Assembly (NCBI GenBank): GCA_025201345.1
Contig: JAIXMG010000001.1
Span: forward strand, 372,001-436,000
Origin: Thamnidium elegans
Lineage: Eukaryota > Mucoromycota > Mucoromycetes > Mucorales > Mucoraceae
Reading direction: 5' to 3'
Length of the DNA: 64,000 nt
Positions 1-12,152 of the stretch are shown in pieces. The first letter of the stretch is position 1. The number at the start of each line of letters is the position of its first letter. Position numbers and translations under genes: made by a program. Below the pieces are notes generated by a model, which saw only the letters and a list, made by a program, of their open reading frames with translations, made no database searches and was not told the origin of the DNA.

Positions 1-373
1 TAAGCGAATTTCGATGGGTATGATGATGTTGATACCACCAAGGTAAATAAGAATTAACTCGGATAAGTTCTAGAATAGACTCGGTCGCTTGATCGAAACT
101 TGTTTTGACATAAATTTGATTATTTATTAACTCTTGTCGCATTTCGCATGGTATATTAATTTCTTGCGTCGAATTCACCAGAATATATCTTTCTATAATC
201 GCTTTATATCGACTCTTGGTAGGTTTATATTGGTATTCTTGTACATCTTGATAAAATAGCACGTTTTCGAGACAGTATGTTTGCTTTAAATAAAGAATAA
301 AATCTTGGTAAAGTTCATGTTTGTTCTTTAATTCCAGAATTGATTCTAAGTTATCGTTGAATGATAATGCCAT
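1..373 (-). CDS. RGS-domain protein, N-terminal part (runs off window)
   Basis: An open frame starts at the ATG at 373 and stays open to base 1, giving 124 residues. It reads as the beginning of a regulator-of-G-protein-signalling domain. The hallmark first helices are visible (YQDFILYLKQTYCLENVLFYQDVQEY), as is the late helix with an FDQATESILELI pattern. RGS domains accelerate GTP hydrolysis by G-alpha subunits. The start is supported by a long AT-rich upstream region and by the absence of an earlier in-frame ATG. The C-terminal half lies outside the window, so additional domains (DEP, PX, membrane spans) cannot be judged. Fold assignment is from remembered family pattern. Confidence 0.8.
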   Translation of the reverse strand, partial: MALSFNDNLESILELKNKHELYQDFILYLKQTYCLENVLFYQDVQEYQYKPTKSRYKAIIERYILVNSTQEINIPCEMRQELINNQIYVKTSFDQATESILELIRVNSYLPWWYQHHHTHRNSL

Positions 374-2304
374 GATTATAAGCACATTCTAATATATATA
401 TTTTATAGTTTATTTCTTCTTCTTTATATATATATATATATATATATGAATATATAATAAAAAGGAAAGAAAAAGAAAAAAAAAGAAAAAAAAAGGTTTA
501 TTAAATAGTAAATAAAGCGCGGCCGTATGATGTATTTGTTTAGTTGTTTCAACCGTTATGTGTCGTACAATACAACGTGGCATTTTACACGGATCAACAA
601 CTCCCTGAAAAAAAAATATATATACACCATTACTTTATTTCTAAAAATAATAATACAATAATACTTGTTTTCGCTAATAATACATATTTACTTACATATG
701 TTTGTACTTGTAAGTGAAATTTTTATATATATATAAAAAAAAAAATACAATTGGATTTAGCTCTGATAATTGTATAAATGATCTACACTATTTCTTCTTA
801 ATTCATGTCTGTACCTGACGATAATGGGAACAGTAAATTAATATAAACAAGTATCTTGGAGTGGAATACCAACCCTTCTAAAATATTTGTAAAAAGAAGA
901 GAGTACAAAGTATACATGCTTGCCAAGATTATATTGGCATGATCAAAATAAAAAAAAATACGTCGATATTATTGGTACCAAAGGTAGAAAACGGGTTTGG
1001 TTTAAACCTTATCCTTTCTTTTCTATTCTAGCTTTTACAGTTTCAATACATCCATATTTAATAAGAAGCCCGCCAAGGTGACAAACTGGAGATGACGGAT
1101 ATCAAAACGGTAAATTAAAATAATCCAATAAATGTACGTCTTTGTCGATCTGATTTAAAGTATGGCGTTTATATACTAGTACGCTATTTATTCATGCTTA
1201 TGTTGTGCCTAATAAATATTACCTTTGTACTGGCACGAGACCGAGTTTTTTTTTTTTACTCTAGCTTAAGTGACAATCAGGTCACGGATAAAAAAAAAAG
1301 GTTCTTTAACATGACCTTGTTAGTCAATGATACACTGTGTATCTCGCTGTTAATTGTAAATTAAAGTCCAAGTGCCAAAAAATAAACCTACGGAAGGAAT
1401 TGCATGTGTTAACTAATAATAAATAATAATAAAAAGAAATGGTCTGTGAGTTTTTTTTTTCTTACATGCCCTGCATCATACAAACAGAGAATGATGCTTT
1501 CCCAAATTAGTCAAGTGGTCTTTATCAAATAAAAATCCTATAAGATACATAATGTCCCTCAATGCTAAACCCAATTGTACTATTGTTTGGCATTGTTGTT
1601 ATCAATACAATGACTCCTATTTTTATTTTTATTTTTAAAAAAAAGTATAAAAACCTAATTACCTATTCTTAACTACCCCTTTTCCTTTACTTTTTTTTTT
1701 TTTTTTTTTTTATATCTTAGATACTAATAAAATTGAAATTACGATATATACAGTAGCTATACCGTATAATCTAGTTGATCAAAGTTATAGATACTGCATA
1801 CCCCTTTTCTTGTCAAAAACAAAAGGTTGCCAGGTATCAATATAATATATGTGTTTGTATGAACTACGACCTTCTTTTTTTTTTATTTGCAGTACTATTG
1901 TATGCTTAGTAGATACTTTTGTAAATATTCTTAAACTGTTTCAACTAGTTAACTACATTACTTATAAAACATTTTAGCTATTCGACAAAAAAAAAAAAAA
2001 AAAACTCTGTATCAAATAATTAGGTAACGAAGAAATCAAACAATTAGGTTTGCTAATTAGAATAACATAACACACTGGGATAGAGGTATCAATGTTATAT
2101 TTCGATGGACATTTGAATATTTCCAAGTATTTGTCTGCTTTTTTTTTATCGCTGATATTTAAAATACGATAGTATACAATATAAAATACTTTAAACATTA
2201 CAAAACTTTACACAATTAACATATATACATACTGTAGTTATTAGGTTTTAATACACTGCGTTAAAACCAGCCGCTGTGAGCGCAACGAGCATTAAGTGGG
2301 GAGA

Positions 2305-2343
<39 letters not shown>

Positions 2344-2432
2344 GGACCAGAGCTCCGGAGAGTAAATTATACTAAAAAAAAAAAAAAAAAAAAAGAAAAC
2401 CCTTTTTTTTTCTTCAGTTATATTTATTTATT
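374..2432. other. Intergenic, AT-rich, no gene recognised
   Basis: About 2 kb between the divergently placed RGS fragment and POP5. It holds (TA)n near 426-446, several A and T tracts and an uninterrupted run of 36 T at 2307-2342, just upstream of POP5. Short ORFs here are low-complexity or lack splice-compatible neighbours. I see no tRNA B-box or other RNA signature. Confidence 0.6.
2307..2342. repeat. Poly(T) tract, 36 nt
   Basis: Uninterrupted T run about 90 bp upstream of the POP5 start, followed within 35 bp by an A run. Such poly(dA:dT) tracts are typical of nucleosome-depleted fungal promoters, which is an inference here. Confidence 0.8.
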
Positions 2433-3031
2433 ATGGTGCGATTCAAGAATCGTTGGGTATTATTTCAGATCGCCGAAGATCCTATTATTGACAATGGAAG
2501 AGTTGTTTACCCAAAGACGAAATTAGAAGTGAATGATAATGTGATTAGTAAAGCTATTTTCAAAGCAGTCGAATTAAACTATGGTGAATTCGGTAAAGGT
2601 CAAGGAAGTGTTACAGGTATAAAAAAAAAAAGGTGTTAAAAAAAACTTTTCATGTACTCAAATGCTGTTAATAGTAAAGTGGTATAACCCTACAACGAGA
2701 ATTGGTATCATTCGCGTTCCAAGAGACTTTACGGACTTGTATTTAGCTTCCATGTTTTACATTAAACAGATAGCTACCATACCTTGCAGTTTACATATCT
2801 TACACGTTTCTGGCACTGTTATTTTTATTCAACAAAAGGCTATTGAGTGGGATAGAAAATTTTATTTAAAGGAGCAGCAATATGCGGAGAGTAGAGGTAA
2901 GATCAACAGTCAAAAAAATAAATAAAAAAATACAAATCTAAAGTACCAACCCCCTTTATTTGACAGGTCAAAGTTATGGTGCAAGTGAAAATATAACAGC
3001 GTCAATTAAAGGTCTTGCAGCCTTATCATAA
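2433..3031 (+). CDS. POP5: Ribonuclease P/MRP protein subunit POP5
   Basis: Three exons, 2433-2616, 2675-2896 and 2967-3031, give about 156 residues in one frame. The N-terminus MVRFKNRWVLFQI, the central VKWYNPTTRIGIIRVPRDF segment and the LHVSGT motif match the eukaryotic Pop5 pattern. Pop5 is the small RNA-binding-like protein of nuclear RNase P and RNase MRP, needed for pre-tRNA 5' trimming and pre-rRNA cleavage. Both introns have GT-AG ends; the first interrupts a Val codon and the join restores the expected sequence. Length is close to the human protein (about 160 residues). The downstream neighbour is on the opposite strand, about 180 bp away, tail to tail. Confidence 0.9.
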
Positions 3032-3210
3032 AAAGTTTTTAAAAAAAGTGTATATATAAAAACAACAGTTGTTACACGCACCACAAGGGTGCTCTCTTTA
3101 ATTTGTATGTAAAAAAAAAAAAAAAAGTTAAACCGACCAGCGATAAAATAGATATAATATATATAAATGAGATGTATGTAAAAATGAGGAGGGGGTATGT
3201 TTTTTTTTCT

Positions 3211-4604
3211 TCAATCTTCATCAATCACCCAACTTTCATGAGCTTTAGCGTTTTTCATATTGTTACTTTCAACCTCTAATTTTAAGCTTCCTCTTTGAAT
3301 AAATGGTTTTAAACCTTTACCAAAGTTCTTCATGCAAATGATGCCCAAGACGGCAGTTGCAAGAGCAAAGGCTACACCTATCCAAACTAGAATGATGTGT
3401 TAGTATTTGGGTAGTATAAAATTAAAGTATTATTGCTTACTTAGTACGATCCATGTATACCAATTATTATTGGGTTGTAATGTTTGTGTAAAGATTAATG
3501 CAAAGTGGAATAAGACAAGGCATAAAAAGAGGAGAAAAACACACATTTTCGTTTTACTTTCTGCGCTACCCTAATAATAGTAAAAAATATGTAAGTCAAA
3601 AAGAATAACTTGTTTTTTTTGTTTGTTGTTTACTTACAGCAGATCTTGCAAAGTAAAGCATAGGTAAGATACAAACAGTGACAATGACTTGAATAATTGT
3701 TTCCCACATAATACCACGCTTTAAAGCAAATTGCATTAAATAAAAGATGGAAACCATAAACCCAGTAAAAACATCAATCTTTAAAGCCAGTACAAAGAAT
3801 TGGAATACACGATACATTTCTTTTTAGAAAAAAAAAACAAATTAGTAACTAGGGCATAAAATATAAAAAAAAAGATATTTACTTTGAATTTGTACATCAG
3901 CACCAATCTTTTTATAAATATTCCAACCGAATTGCTTGGACATTTGATAACTAAGAAATGACATGACGATAGCAAATGATAAGAGTACAACAGATAAGGA
4001 AATTTCAATTTTTTCTGCCATGGCTAATGCATCGGTAGGATATGAAGTTTGTAAAAGACGATCTAACCATTTGACACCATCTACAACTTGAAGTGCACCT
4101 AAAATGGCGCAAAGTACGTTCAAAATAGCTAAGGCTAAAATCTCTGCTGTATTTTGATAAACAGTCTATTTTTTAAAAAAAAGGAGTTAATCTTGTTGTT
4201 GTCGTAATAAGGCTTTTATACAATATACTTTACAGCATCAAATACCATGCCAATAAACCAAACTTGAAAACCTATAAATGCGATATTCTCCCATTTGATT
4301 CTTCCTAATCTATCTGCAGCTCTTACAGGAATCCAATCGAATTTAGTAGAACTTGATGTTAAAACACTATCGGTAGTGGGTTCAGGTAATAAATCTGCTT
4401 GATAAGAATTTAAATAACAAATAGAACCTTGTAATGCTATAACAATGATACATTGGCATAGTGCCATTGATATGTATAATTTCGACCATTTTGTTTCAGT
4501 AACTCGATCAGACTATATATAAGGATAATTTGCTTTTAGTATATAAAGAAAAATAATAATACAACTAAAAAAAATTGACATACAATCTTTTGAAATGTAA
4601 CCAT
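3211..4604 (-). CDS. Multi-pass membrane protein, UPF0658 Golgi-family-like
   Basis: Six exons (4604-4584, 4512-4234, 4165-3883, 3819-3638, 3570-3441, 3386-3211) join in frame to 356 residues. The first exon encodes only seven residues. About eight hydrophobic spans are visible. Between spans 1 and 2 is a lumenal or extracellular loop, and the motif RIKWENIAFIGFQ precedes span 2. There are also YQNTAEILALAILN and SIFYLMQFALKRGIMWETIIQ motifs. The short hydrophilic tail carries several Lys and Asn residues. From memory this pattern resembles the fungal UPF0658 Golgi apparatus membrane proteins (fission yeast C23H3.04 type), whose biochemical role is unknown. I am confident it is a real membrane protein but only moderately confident of the family name. 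Confidence 0.7.
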
Positions 4605-5341
4605 AGTAATTAAAGAAAGAGTAAAGAAGATATATTAAACAAAAAGAAAAAAGAGTTTTTTAAGTATTAAAATTAATTTACAATTGCCGCTCCAAGTGTT
4701 ACAAACTATTATGTTTAATCATTAATGGAAAAAACCAATTATGATATAAATTAGACCCGCTTATTATGATTTTACTATGCGTGAGTAGATCTTTTCTCCT
4801 ATATAGTAAAAAAAAACATCTCCTTAAAACCAGTATACAATACTACAATAGACATCTTTATTATTATTTTCTCTCTTTCTCTCTTTCTCTTTTTATAACA
4901 ACACTTTATTACTACTGCTTATTTTACTTTAAACGAATTAAAAAGATGAAGGGGAAAGGTCTACAGTTCCTAAATCGGGGGCTGCGTTAAAATCTAACTC
5001 CTCCTTAAAAAAAAATGTGTCTAGACCTTTTTTCTTTTTTCTGTAAACCACCCAGAAATTCATGGTCTTTTTTAGGGGAAATATTAATTCACAGTCTATT
5101 TACATGGAAGAAGACTATATATACATATATATATTTGCGGTAGACGAAGGAATGTTATTGTACTGAGACCAATTACCAAACTTATGCCCAGAATATGAAA
5201 AAATAAATTAGTACCCGGTAAAGGCGCAAATTGGTACCGTGAGTGCTGTATAGTTCCACAATCGTTTATTTGTTATAAATTATCTTTCATCGCTACTTCT
5301 ATTTTAAAGTGGTCATATATTGTAAAGCATGTTTACATTTA
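4605..5341. other. Intergenic, nothing recognised
   Basis: Roughly 740 bp between the 5' end of the membrane-protein gene and the 3' end of LETM1. It contains a CT-rich stretch (about 4868-4893) and a short open frame at 4766-4990 with no codon bias or family resemblance. Confidence 0.5.
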
Positions 5342-7152
5342 TTAAGTAGTCGTATTATCAGTATTACTACTATTCTCTAATTCTTCCAATTCTTTTTCAA
5401 TATCTTCCAGCATCTTTTCTAATCTATGGCCAAGACGAAGGGTATTAGAATTGGATTCATTATGTGTAGCCACCTTTAGTTCCTCAATAAGCTATTTTTT
5501 TTTTTAAAAAAAAATATATATTAGTTATAGGCTTAACAGCTGGATTATATTATCGCTTACATCCTTGTAGTCCTCATAATGGAACTTGATTTCATTTAAC
5601 TGAGAGCGTTGTTCCAAGTTATCTACCTTGTCACGCAAGTTAGATAGAGCTTTTTGAAGATCGCCTCGTTGTTCGTTTGACAGTGAGACATCTTCGTCTT
5701 TCTCATTCTCCTATGTAAAAAATAAATAAATAAATACACTTGCACACACGAAAAAAAAAAAAAAAAAAACTTACCTTCAATGAAATATCTCTTGCCGAAA
5801 TCTTTTTTGTAAATGATTTTTCTTCTTCTTCAGCTTGACGAGCCTTTTCTTCTTTTTCTTCTTGCTCTGACTCATCTTCAATTAACTCTTGCTGTTGCTC
5901 AAGTACATCTAATTTTTGCTTGTAGGTACTAGCACCGATAGTCTCCAAGACCTGTAATTCGGCTTCATTGACCAAGTTATCCGGTAAACTATTGAACGTA
6001 GCCCTCAGAGCGTCTTCGGGAGTCATGTTGTTATCGGTGTAACTAAAGGCACGGGATAAAATTAATAGGGTGGACGGTAATTGGTGCTCCAAATGAAGAT
6101 CGAGCCATTGTTTTAGCTCCTCACGAAGTCTGGAAGGCGAATTTCCCAGCGTGCGGATACCACGAGCCACACACGCATGACTTAATTCAATTATAGTCAA
6201 ATTATCAATGCCTTCACTCACAATCACTTTATCGTCCATTTTAATATGTCGCATATGATTACGAAGTTGAAATCGAAGAAAGTTATCCGTACCAAAGGCG
6301 TTCATATTCATATAGCGACACATACTAACCAATTGAGGTCTTGATAAATTATCCAAAGTTAACTCGTCTTCAAATTTACTTGCGATGCTCAATAAATCTT
6401 TGGTAGAGGGTTGGTCGCCTGTCATGCGTACTTTACGAAAGAAATTTGCAAATTCTTGTGCGCTTTCGGTAGAGATAGTGTCTGATTTATCTGATATAGC
6501 ACCGGATTCGGCTATAGTCTCTTGCAGGAATCTGGCCATTTCTAATCTAACCTTTACTAATTTACGACGCTTCTCTTCTTCCAGTTTCTTGTTTTCAAAT
6601 GTACTTGGAAGCATATTAGGAAATAACTTTAATGCGACAGGTAGTAACAGTTCCATAAATGGAACAATAAGAAATACTGCAAATGGTACTACGCGAACAA
6701 TATCTGAAGTAGTACGTCGAAGCTACAACGTAAAAAGAGGTTAATTTCTTTTTATTTTTTTATTTTTTTATTTTTTTTACCTGTCGATTTTCACGTCTTG
6801 TTAATTTGGTGCCTTGCAATAATTTATAAGCCAGACGAGACGAAATACGTACTTCTAAGCCTAACAACTTGGTACCGTGCCAATAATGAACTGCTTCTTC
6901 TTTTACTTTCTCCCATAAAGTCTTGGTACCAGGTCTAATAGGCTCTAGTTTCTTTTTGTCGATCGATTGCTTTTCTTCAATTGTTTTTAATAAATCTTTC
7001 GCTTGTTTATATCCCCCTTTGGATTGTTCAGCTCGTAAAACAAATAAAGGACGCTGGCTGGAAATCAGCGTACGGCGAGTAGCCACGTGATGGTTTAAAG
7101 CCAAACGACAAGTACGAGTGACGGTTTGATCAAATCTAAGAGTTCGAAGCAT
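5342..7152 (-). CDS. LETM1: Mitochondrial inner-membrane LETM1/Mdm38 protein
   Basis: Four exons (7152-6781, 6722-5775, 5710-5561, 5491-5342) give 539 residues. The N-terminus is Arg/Leu-rich and acid-poor, as expected for a mitochondrial presequence. A single membrane span (about residues 136-155, VVPFAVFLIVPFMELLLP) is followed by the LETM1 ribosome-binding-like domain with LFPNMLPSTFE, LSRPQLVSMCRYM and LRFQLRNHMRHIKMDD. The C-terminal quarter is a Glu/Gln/Lys-rich coiled coil. LETM1/Mdm38 proteins support mitochondrial K+/H+ (or Ca2+/H+) exchange and tether mitoribosomes for export of inner-membrane proteins. No EF-hand is obvious in the C-terminal part. An upstream in-frame extension at 7269 is Phe-rich low complexity from a poly-A tract and was rejected. 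Confidence 0.92.
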
Positions 7153-8241
7153 TTTGTTTATAATTAAAAAGAAAAAAAATATTAAGGAATGATAATTTGC
7201 ATTTTTTATTGAAAAAAAAAAAAAAAAAAAAAAAAAAGACACTAAAAATGACTTTAAATTATACGTCATGTCAACCCACTGTATGAAGTAACTCTCTAAA
7301 AAAGAAAAGAAAAAAGTAATTTAAATACTAATAGAAACATATATGATTCCATTGAAATAGGTCACTCAATCTTTGGGAGATCAAGTATCAACAGGTTGAA
7401 AGGTTCGTTACCAGAAACAGCTGTCTGGACGTGCAACCTAGATTATGATGTAATGTTTTTTTTGAGTTTTAAAAAGTATTTCTTTAACAAACAATGTAGT
7501 AATTTATGTATAATCTTCATATAAAAAGGATGTGTAAGGAACCTATTAATGAGAGATAGTCATAGTTAATGATTCAGGGATAATAATTGATTAAAACTCT
7601 TCAGTTTCTAACAGTAATTAACTTTTTTTTTTTTTTTTTTTTTTTCCAAACTCAAAAGGCCTTTTTTTTAGTGAGTCACGGAATTATAGTGGCTGTGATC
7701 TTGTTTATAAAGAATAGAGTTATCAAAAAGAGACGATCCGTCTATCAAAAATAAAAAAGGTTAGCTTATTAATCCAATTCAGATGCTATAAGAATAATAA
7801 TGCCAAGCGATTGACTAACATGATATCTATTGGCTTAGTACCTGAAGGCCGTTTAAATACATAAATCAGAAGCTGTCTTTTTTTTTTGACAAAGATACAG
7901 ATCGGAATTTTTATTTTTATAATGTTCGCATTGTCAAATTATGGAATTTTCTATACAACCATCGTGTTTGTTTGATATTAACATATCCGAAAATCCTGTT
8001 TTCATTAAGAAAAAGAGGAGGTTATACTATAAATAACGCGTATTCAAATTATCGGATTTGATTTTTTTTAAAAAAAGAAGCAGTATGAGACGTCTACTCA
8101 TTACTTACGTAGCTTTTTTTTTCTTTAGAAGAAAGACAATGTAAAATTGAACAGTTTAAATATAAAAAAAAGAATACATTTTCCAAAAAAAAAAAAAAAG
8201 CTTCTAGTTATGTCATTTTTTTATTAAATTAATTTGATTTG
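7153..8241. other. Intergenic, promoter side of LETM1
   Basis: About 1.1 kb with A and T tracts (T run about 7623-7645) and an imperfect palindrome at 7411-7428 centred on CAGCTG. No coding or RNA gene seen. Confidence 0.5.
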
Positions 8242-9738
8242 TTATGCTCTGTCTGCGAACCCAATACGACTATTCTCATTATCGTACACCGAAACATACT
8301 GTTGAAGGAATCCATAACCGAGAATAGCATCTACGAACGGAGGACTTTCTTGAAGATAAGTATAACAAGATTCAGCGGAATAAGCAAGCTAGTAAAAAAA
8401 AAAAATGGAAAAATAAGTACAATGTCAAAAAATAAAAAATAAAAAACTTTTACCGCTCCAGTTGTAATGACATAATGTTCTGGTGTCATTATATAAGTAT
8501 TATTGTTCATCGAAAGAACAATATCAGGTAATGTTTTCGATTTACAAGGCACGATATATTGCCCAGAAAAGTCTCTACGTAGCCCTTTGACGCCTCGGAA
8601 CACATGGTTAATAATGTCTCGAGGTAAGAATACGAGCGTAGATCCTGTATCGACCATGGCTGAGATACCGCTTTCGTATTTTCTGGTATAGTTTCCTACA
8701 GAGATGGTTTGTATATCCACAGCCCAGTAGTCCTATAGAGTTCTCGATTAATAACTGTCAAAAAGAATATATAATCAACTTACTTCGAAATCTCTTTTAG
8801 AGGTTGTAGGAACATAACTGACGTTAGAAGCAATATGTCGGTCATGAACTACCAAAAAAAAAAGAAGGTCAATCCATTTGATTTGTTTAATAGAAAAAAA
8901 AAAGACGGAAGACCTTACCTCCACCGAAAACGATTTCACCATTAATACGTTTCTGTTCTCTTAAGCCACCGGATACTTTAGCAAGTGGCTGGAAGTAAAC
9001 CGAAAACACATTATGATCAATGATCTTTTTTTCAAACATGGTAGTGACCAAAGTCGGAATGACTTTTTTATCAGGGTTATTGTAAACGCTGAGTTTATCA
9101 GGTCCGATACCCAAGATACCGTCTGCACCATCAGCAGTTAATTCACCATCGTTGTAATCAGATACTGCGAAATTCTAAACCATAAAAGGGTAAATAAGAG
9201 CAGTAACAAAAAAAAAATATTTTAATACGCATACCACATTAGGTACAGATACATTATTCACTCTAATAGTATCTTGTGCATAATATCCTCTTGAAAAGCC
9301 CTCGCCGTACCGAATACTGAATAGCATGTTATTCGTACTAAATGTAGATGAATTAGAAGGTATTAAAGAGTTAATAGGATAACCACAGTAACGACCACAG
9401 CCGTAGATTGGTACCCAAGTACTGGAAGATCCTGTATCTAATAACAACGTAAATGGTTGTGGAGGGGAACCTATATATGTATATATATATACACGAAAAT
9501 AAATGGATAGTTTTAAAATATATCTTTATATATATACAACGTTACCAACTTCGATATCGATCAAGTAAGCTAAATCAATATTCTTTAAAGGTACATCTAC
9601 TAAATCGGCCAACTTTTTACTCCCTGAGCTAGAGATGCCATTTCCGACACGTTCAGTAGCAGTAAATGGTATACTGACCAAACGAGAAGCCCAAGTACAG
9701 GCCACCGCAGTTGATATTAAAAATACAATTGATTTCAT
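8242..9738 (-). CDS. Secreted pepsin-like aspartyl protease
   Basis: Six exons (9738-9546, 9470-9235, 9174-8919, 8848-8784, 8732-8454, 8388-8242) encode 391 residues. A signal peptide (MKSIVFLISTAVACTWA) is followed by a pro-like segment of about 40 residues and then two aspartyl protease lobes. The catalytic motifs are LLLDTGSSSTW (Asp about 76) and AMVDTGSTLVF (Asp about 278). Further family landmarks are SIRYGEGFSRGYYAQD, DGILGIGP, NGEIVFGG and, near the end, AILGYGFLQQYVSVYD. These are A1-family peptidases, generally secreted or cell-wall attached. No GPI-anchor signal is visible because the protein ends NSRIGFADRA, so free secretion or vacuolar location is likely. The divergent partner is the DDX59-like gene, 386 bp away. 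Confidence 0.93.
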
Positions 9739-9751
9739 TGTAAAGAAAAAC

Positions 9752-9782
<31 letters not shown>

Positions 9783-9805
9783 GTAGGAAGGGTTTATAAA
9801 TGATT

Positions 9806-9837
<32 letters not shown>

Positions 9838-10124
9838 GAGAATGTTGAGATCGAGCTTAGAGTTCAATTTAAAAAGACACTGACAATCTTATATATAAAA
9901 TCTTATAATCTTCATTTTTATTTAGGCCACTTTCCTCCCCAGGTATGTTCTCTTTACTTCTGATTGATGTGGTATAAAAAATTCCAGAGAAATTATGCAA
10001 CTTTACCTTGATTTGATTACCTTAGAAAAAAAAGCAAGTAACAGTATTTTTTTTTAAAAAAAAGTCCGCTTTTAAACCTATTTTTTTTTTTTTTTTTTTA
10101 TCAGTGGGAAAGCGTTTCTTTTTT
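9739..10124. promoter_or_regulatory. Shared divergent promoter region
   Basis: A 386 bp gap separates the start of the aspartyl protease (minus) from the start of the helicase (plus). It contains poly-A (about 9762-9782), a GT microsatellite at 9811-9837, a T9A8 self-complementary tract at 10047-10063 and a T run right before the helicase ATG. It presumably drives both genes; no specific operator was recognised. Confidence 0.5.
9811..9837. repeat. (GT)n microsatellite
   Basis: About 13 uninterrupted GT units in the intergenic space between the protease and the helicase. Confidence 0.9.
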
Positions 10125-11932
10125 ATGACTTCTATAAAACGAAAGTATGATGTTGATCAATTAGATCCTATACAAGAACCTAACCCAAAAAAGCCTCTTG
10201 TTTTTCATGATATCCAACCCGATATTGAACCAGAAATAAAACAGTTTTCTTCTGATCAACGACTTGCTTTACCCGATGAACCTACATGTGTCGTATGTGG
10301 CAAGTACGGTGAGTATATTAACAACGACACCAATCAAGACGTATGCAGGTAAATTAGAAAAAAAAAAAAAAGAGAGAGAGAGAGACCTCTCCCAATTGTC
10401 TGATTCACCCTCTTAAAAAAAAACCAGTTTACAATGTAAAGAGATCAATACAGATCTAAATAGCCATCGACGCTTAAAAAAGAAGAAGCAACCATTAGAA
10501 ATCATTGGACATGTTCACGATTACGTAGCTTCCAATATCCATGCCAAACTAACTAATTATCAAGAACCTCTGTCCATCGCATCTCAGTCCAAGCAATTAG
10601 TAACTCAAATGTTGCAAGCTCATGAGGTAGAAGTAAAGGGTAGTCACGTACCAAAACCATTTAGTACCTTTGACCAATTAAGTTCTGTATTGGGAGATAC
10701 TTTATTAAAGAATATTGAGTCGTTGGGTTGGAGTATGGCAACTGGTATCCAGCGTCAAGCAGTAACGGTCGGATTAGCAGGACGAGATATTATGGCAATT
10801 GCACCAACACATTCCGGTAAGACGGCTGCTTTTTTGATTCCTATTTTAGTGCATTGTATGTCTCTGTCAACACAAGATGATTATAAGAGACGAAGTGGAC
10901 CTTATGCCATGATCATGGCACCGACGCGAGAAATTTGTAATCAAATCGAGACAGTGTGTAAAAGATTAGCGAGTGGGTTAAGAAATATACGTACCTGTTT
11001 ATTAATAGGCGGAGAACCTTTACCAAACCAACTATTTCGATTAAAAAAGGGATCACAAATTATTATCGGTACGCCAGGACGCTTATTGGATGTAGTTACA
11101 CACCACCCCAAATTACTAAGGGTATGGAATATTCGCATGTTAGTATTAGACGAAGTCGACGCCATGTTTAGTTTAGGATTTGGAACGCAAGTAAAACAAA
11201 TATTGGGTAAATTTCCAGAAACGACCATACGACAAACCTTTTATTTTTCCGCGACATTTCAAGATAACGTAATGGATGGACTTTATAAGCGATTAAAAGA
11301 ACCTATCGAATTAAAAGTAAGTCAGCAACTTGAAGTTTTACCAGAAACAACCAATTTGGTACGACAAACGATTCTTTGGGTTGAAAATAAGAGTAAAGCA
11401 AAAAAACTGTTTTCAATATTGGATAATCCCAAATACTTTGTCGTACCTATTTTGATATTTGTTGGTAGTCGGTTAGGATCAGAGTTTTTGACAAGAGCTA
11501 TTAAGAAGAAACGAACTAATTTAAGAGTGGTGGCGATGCATGGTGATAAATCACAAGAGGAGAGGTCAATGATCATTAAAGGCATTAACCAAACTGAACC
11601 AGCTTGGGATATTATAGTGTCTACTGATATATTAGCTAGAGGTATTGATTTACCGTTTGTAAAGCTGGTGATTAATTATGATATGACAACAACTTTGGAT
11701 GATTATGTTCATCGTATTGGACGAGCAGTATTAAAAGATAATAAGATGGGATGGTCTATTACGTTTATTAATAATGTAAGTATACAAAATGTAAAAGTAT
11801 TCATGACGATTCATCACATGCTTTTCTTAATAGGAACATCAGCACTTGTTTGAACCATTTGTTAAAATGCTTGCAACAAAATCCATTGCACAAGTGACAC
11901 CATTACCAACACAATTAAAACGATACTTGTAA
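10125..11932 (+). CDS. DDX59: DDX59-like DEAD-box RNA helicase with HIT zinc finger
   Basis: Three exons (10125-10348, 10428-11775, 11834-11932) encode 556 residues. An N-terminal HIT-type zinc finger (Cys55, Cys58, Cys74, Cys78, in the context [10 protein letters not shown]...DVCSLQCKE, the last cysteines restored across intron 1) precedes the two RecA-like domains, exactly the DDX59 architecture. Q-motif region [12 protein letters not shown], motif III SAT and the QTILWVE linker segment also fit. The core motifs deviate: motif I is APTHSGKT (residues 200-207) instead of A.TGSGKT, motif II is DEVD (316-319), and motif VI is HRIGRAVL (503-510) instead of HRIGR.GR. ATPase competence is therefore doubtful. 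A GTG at 10104 opens the frame earlier, but the first ATG is 10125. Confidence 0.88.
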
Positions 11933-12152
11933 AATCATGTTTCAATCAAGTCCCTGCTTTTGATTTTAACCCCTTATATACCTTATTTGAAACTAGGATT
12001 AGCTAGTTTCAAAACAATAATAAAAACAAACAAGAAACGGGGGGGGGGGCGTCATATATATATATATATATATATAATAAACGACAGAAGATAACTTTTT
12101 TTTTTCTTTTTCTTTTTTTTTTTTTATAATTAAAAAACGTCACATCTCAAAA

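Noticed and set aside
2296..2526. Open frame starting with a Phe run upstream of POP5
   Set aside because: It is a translation of the poly-T and poly-A tracts and lies in a different frame from POP5; no real start context.
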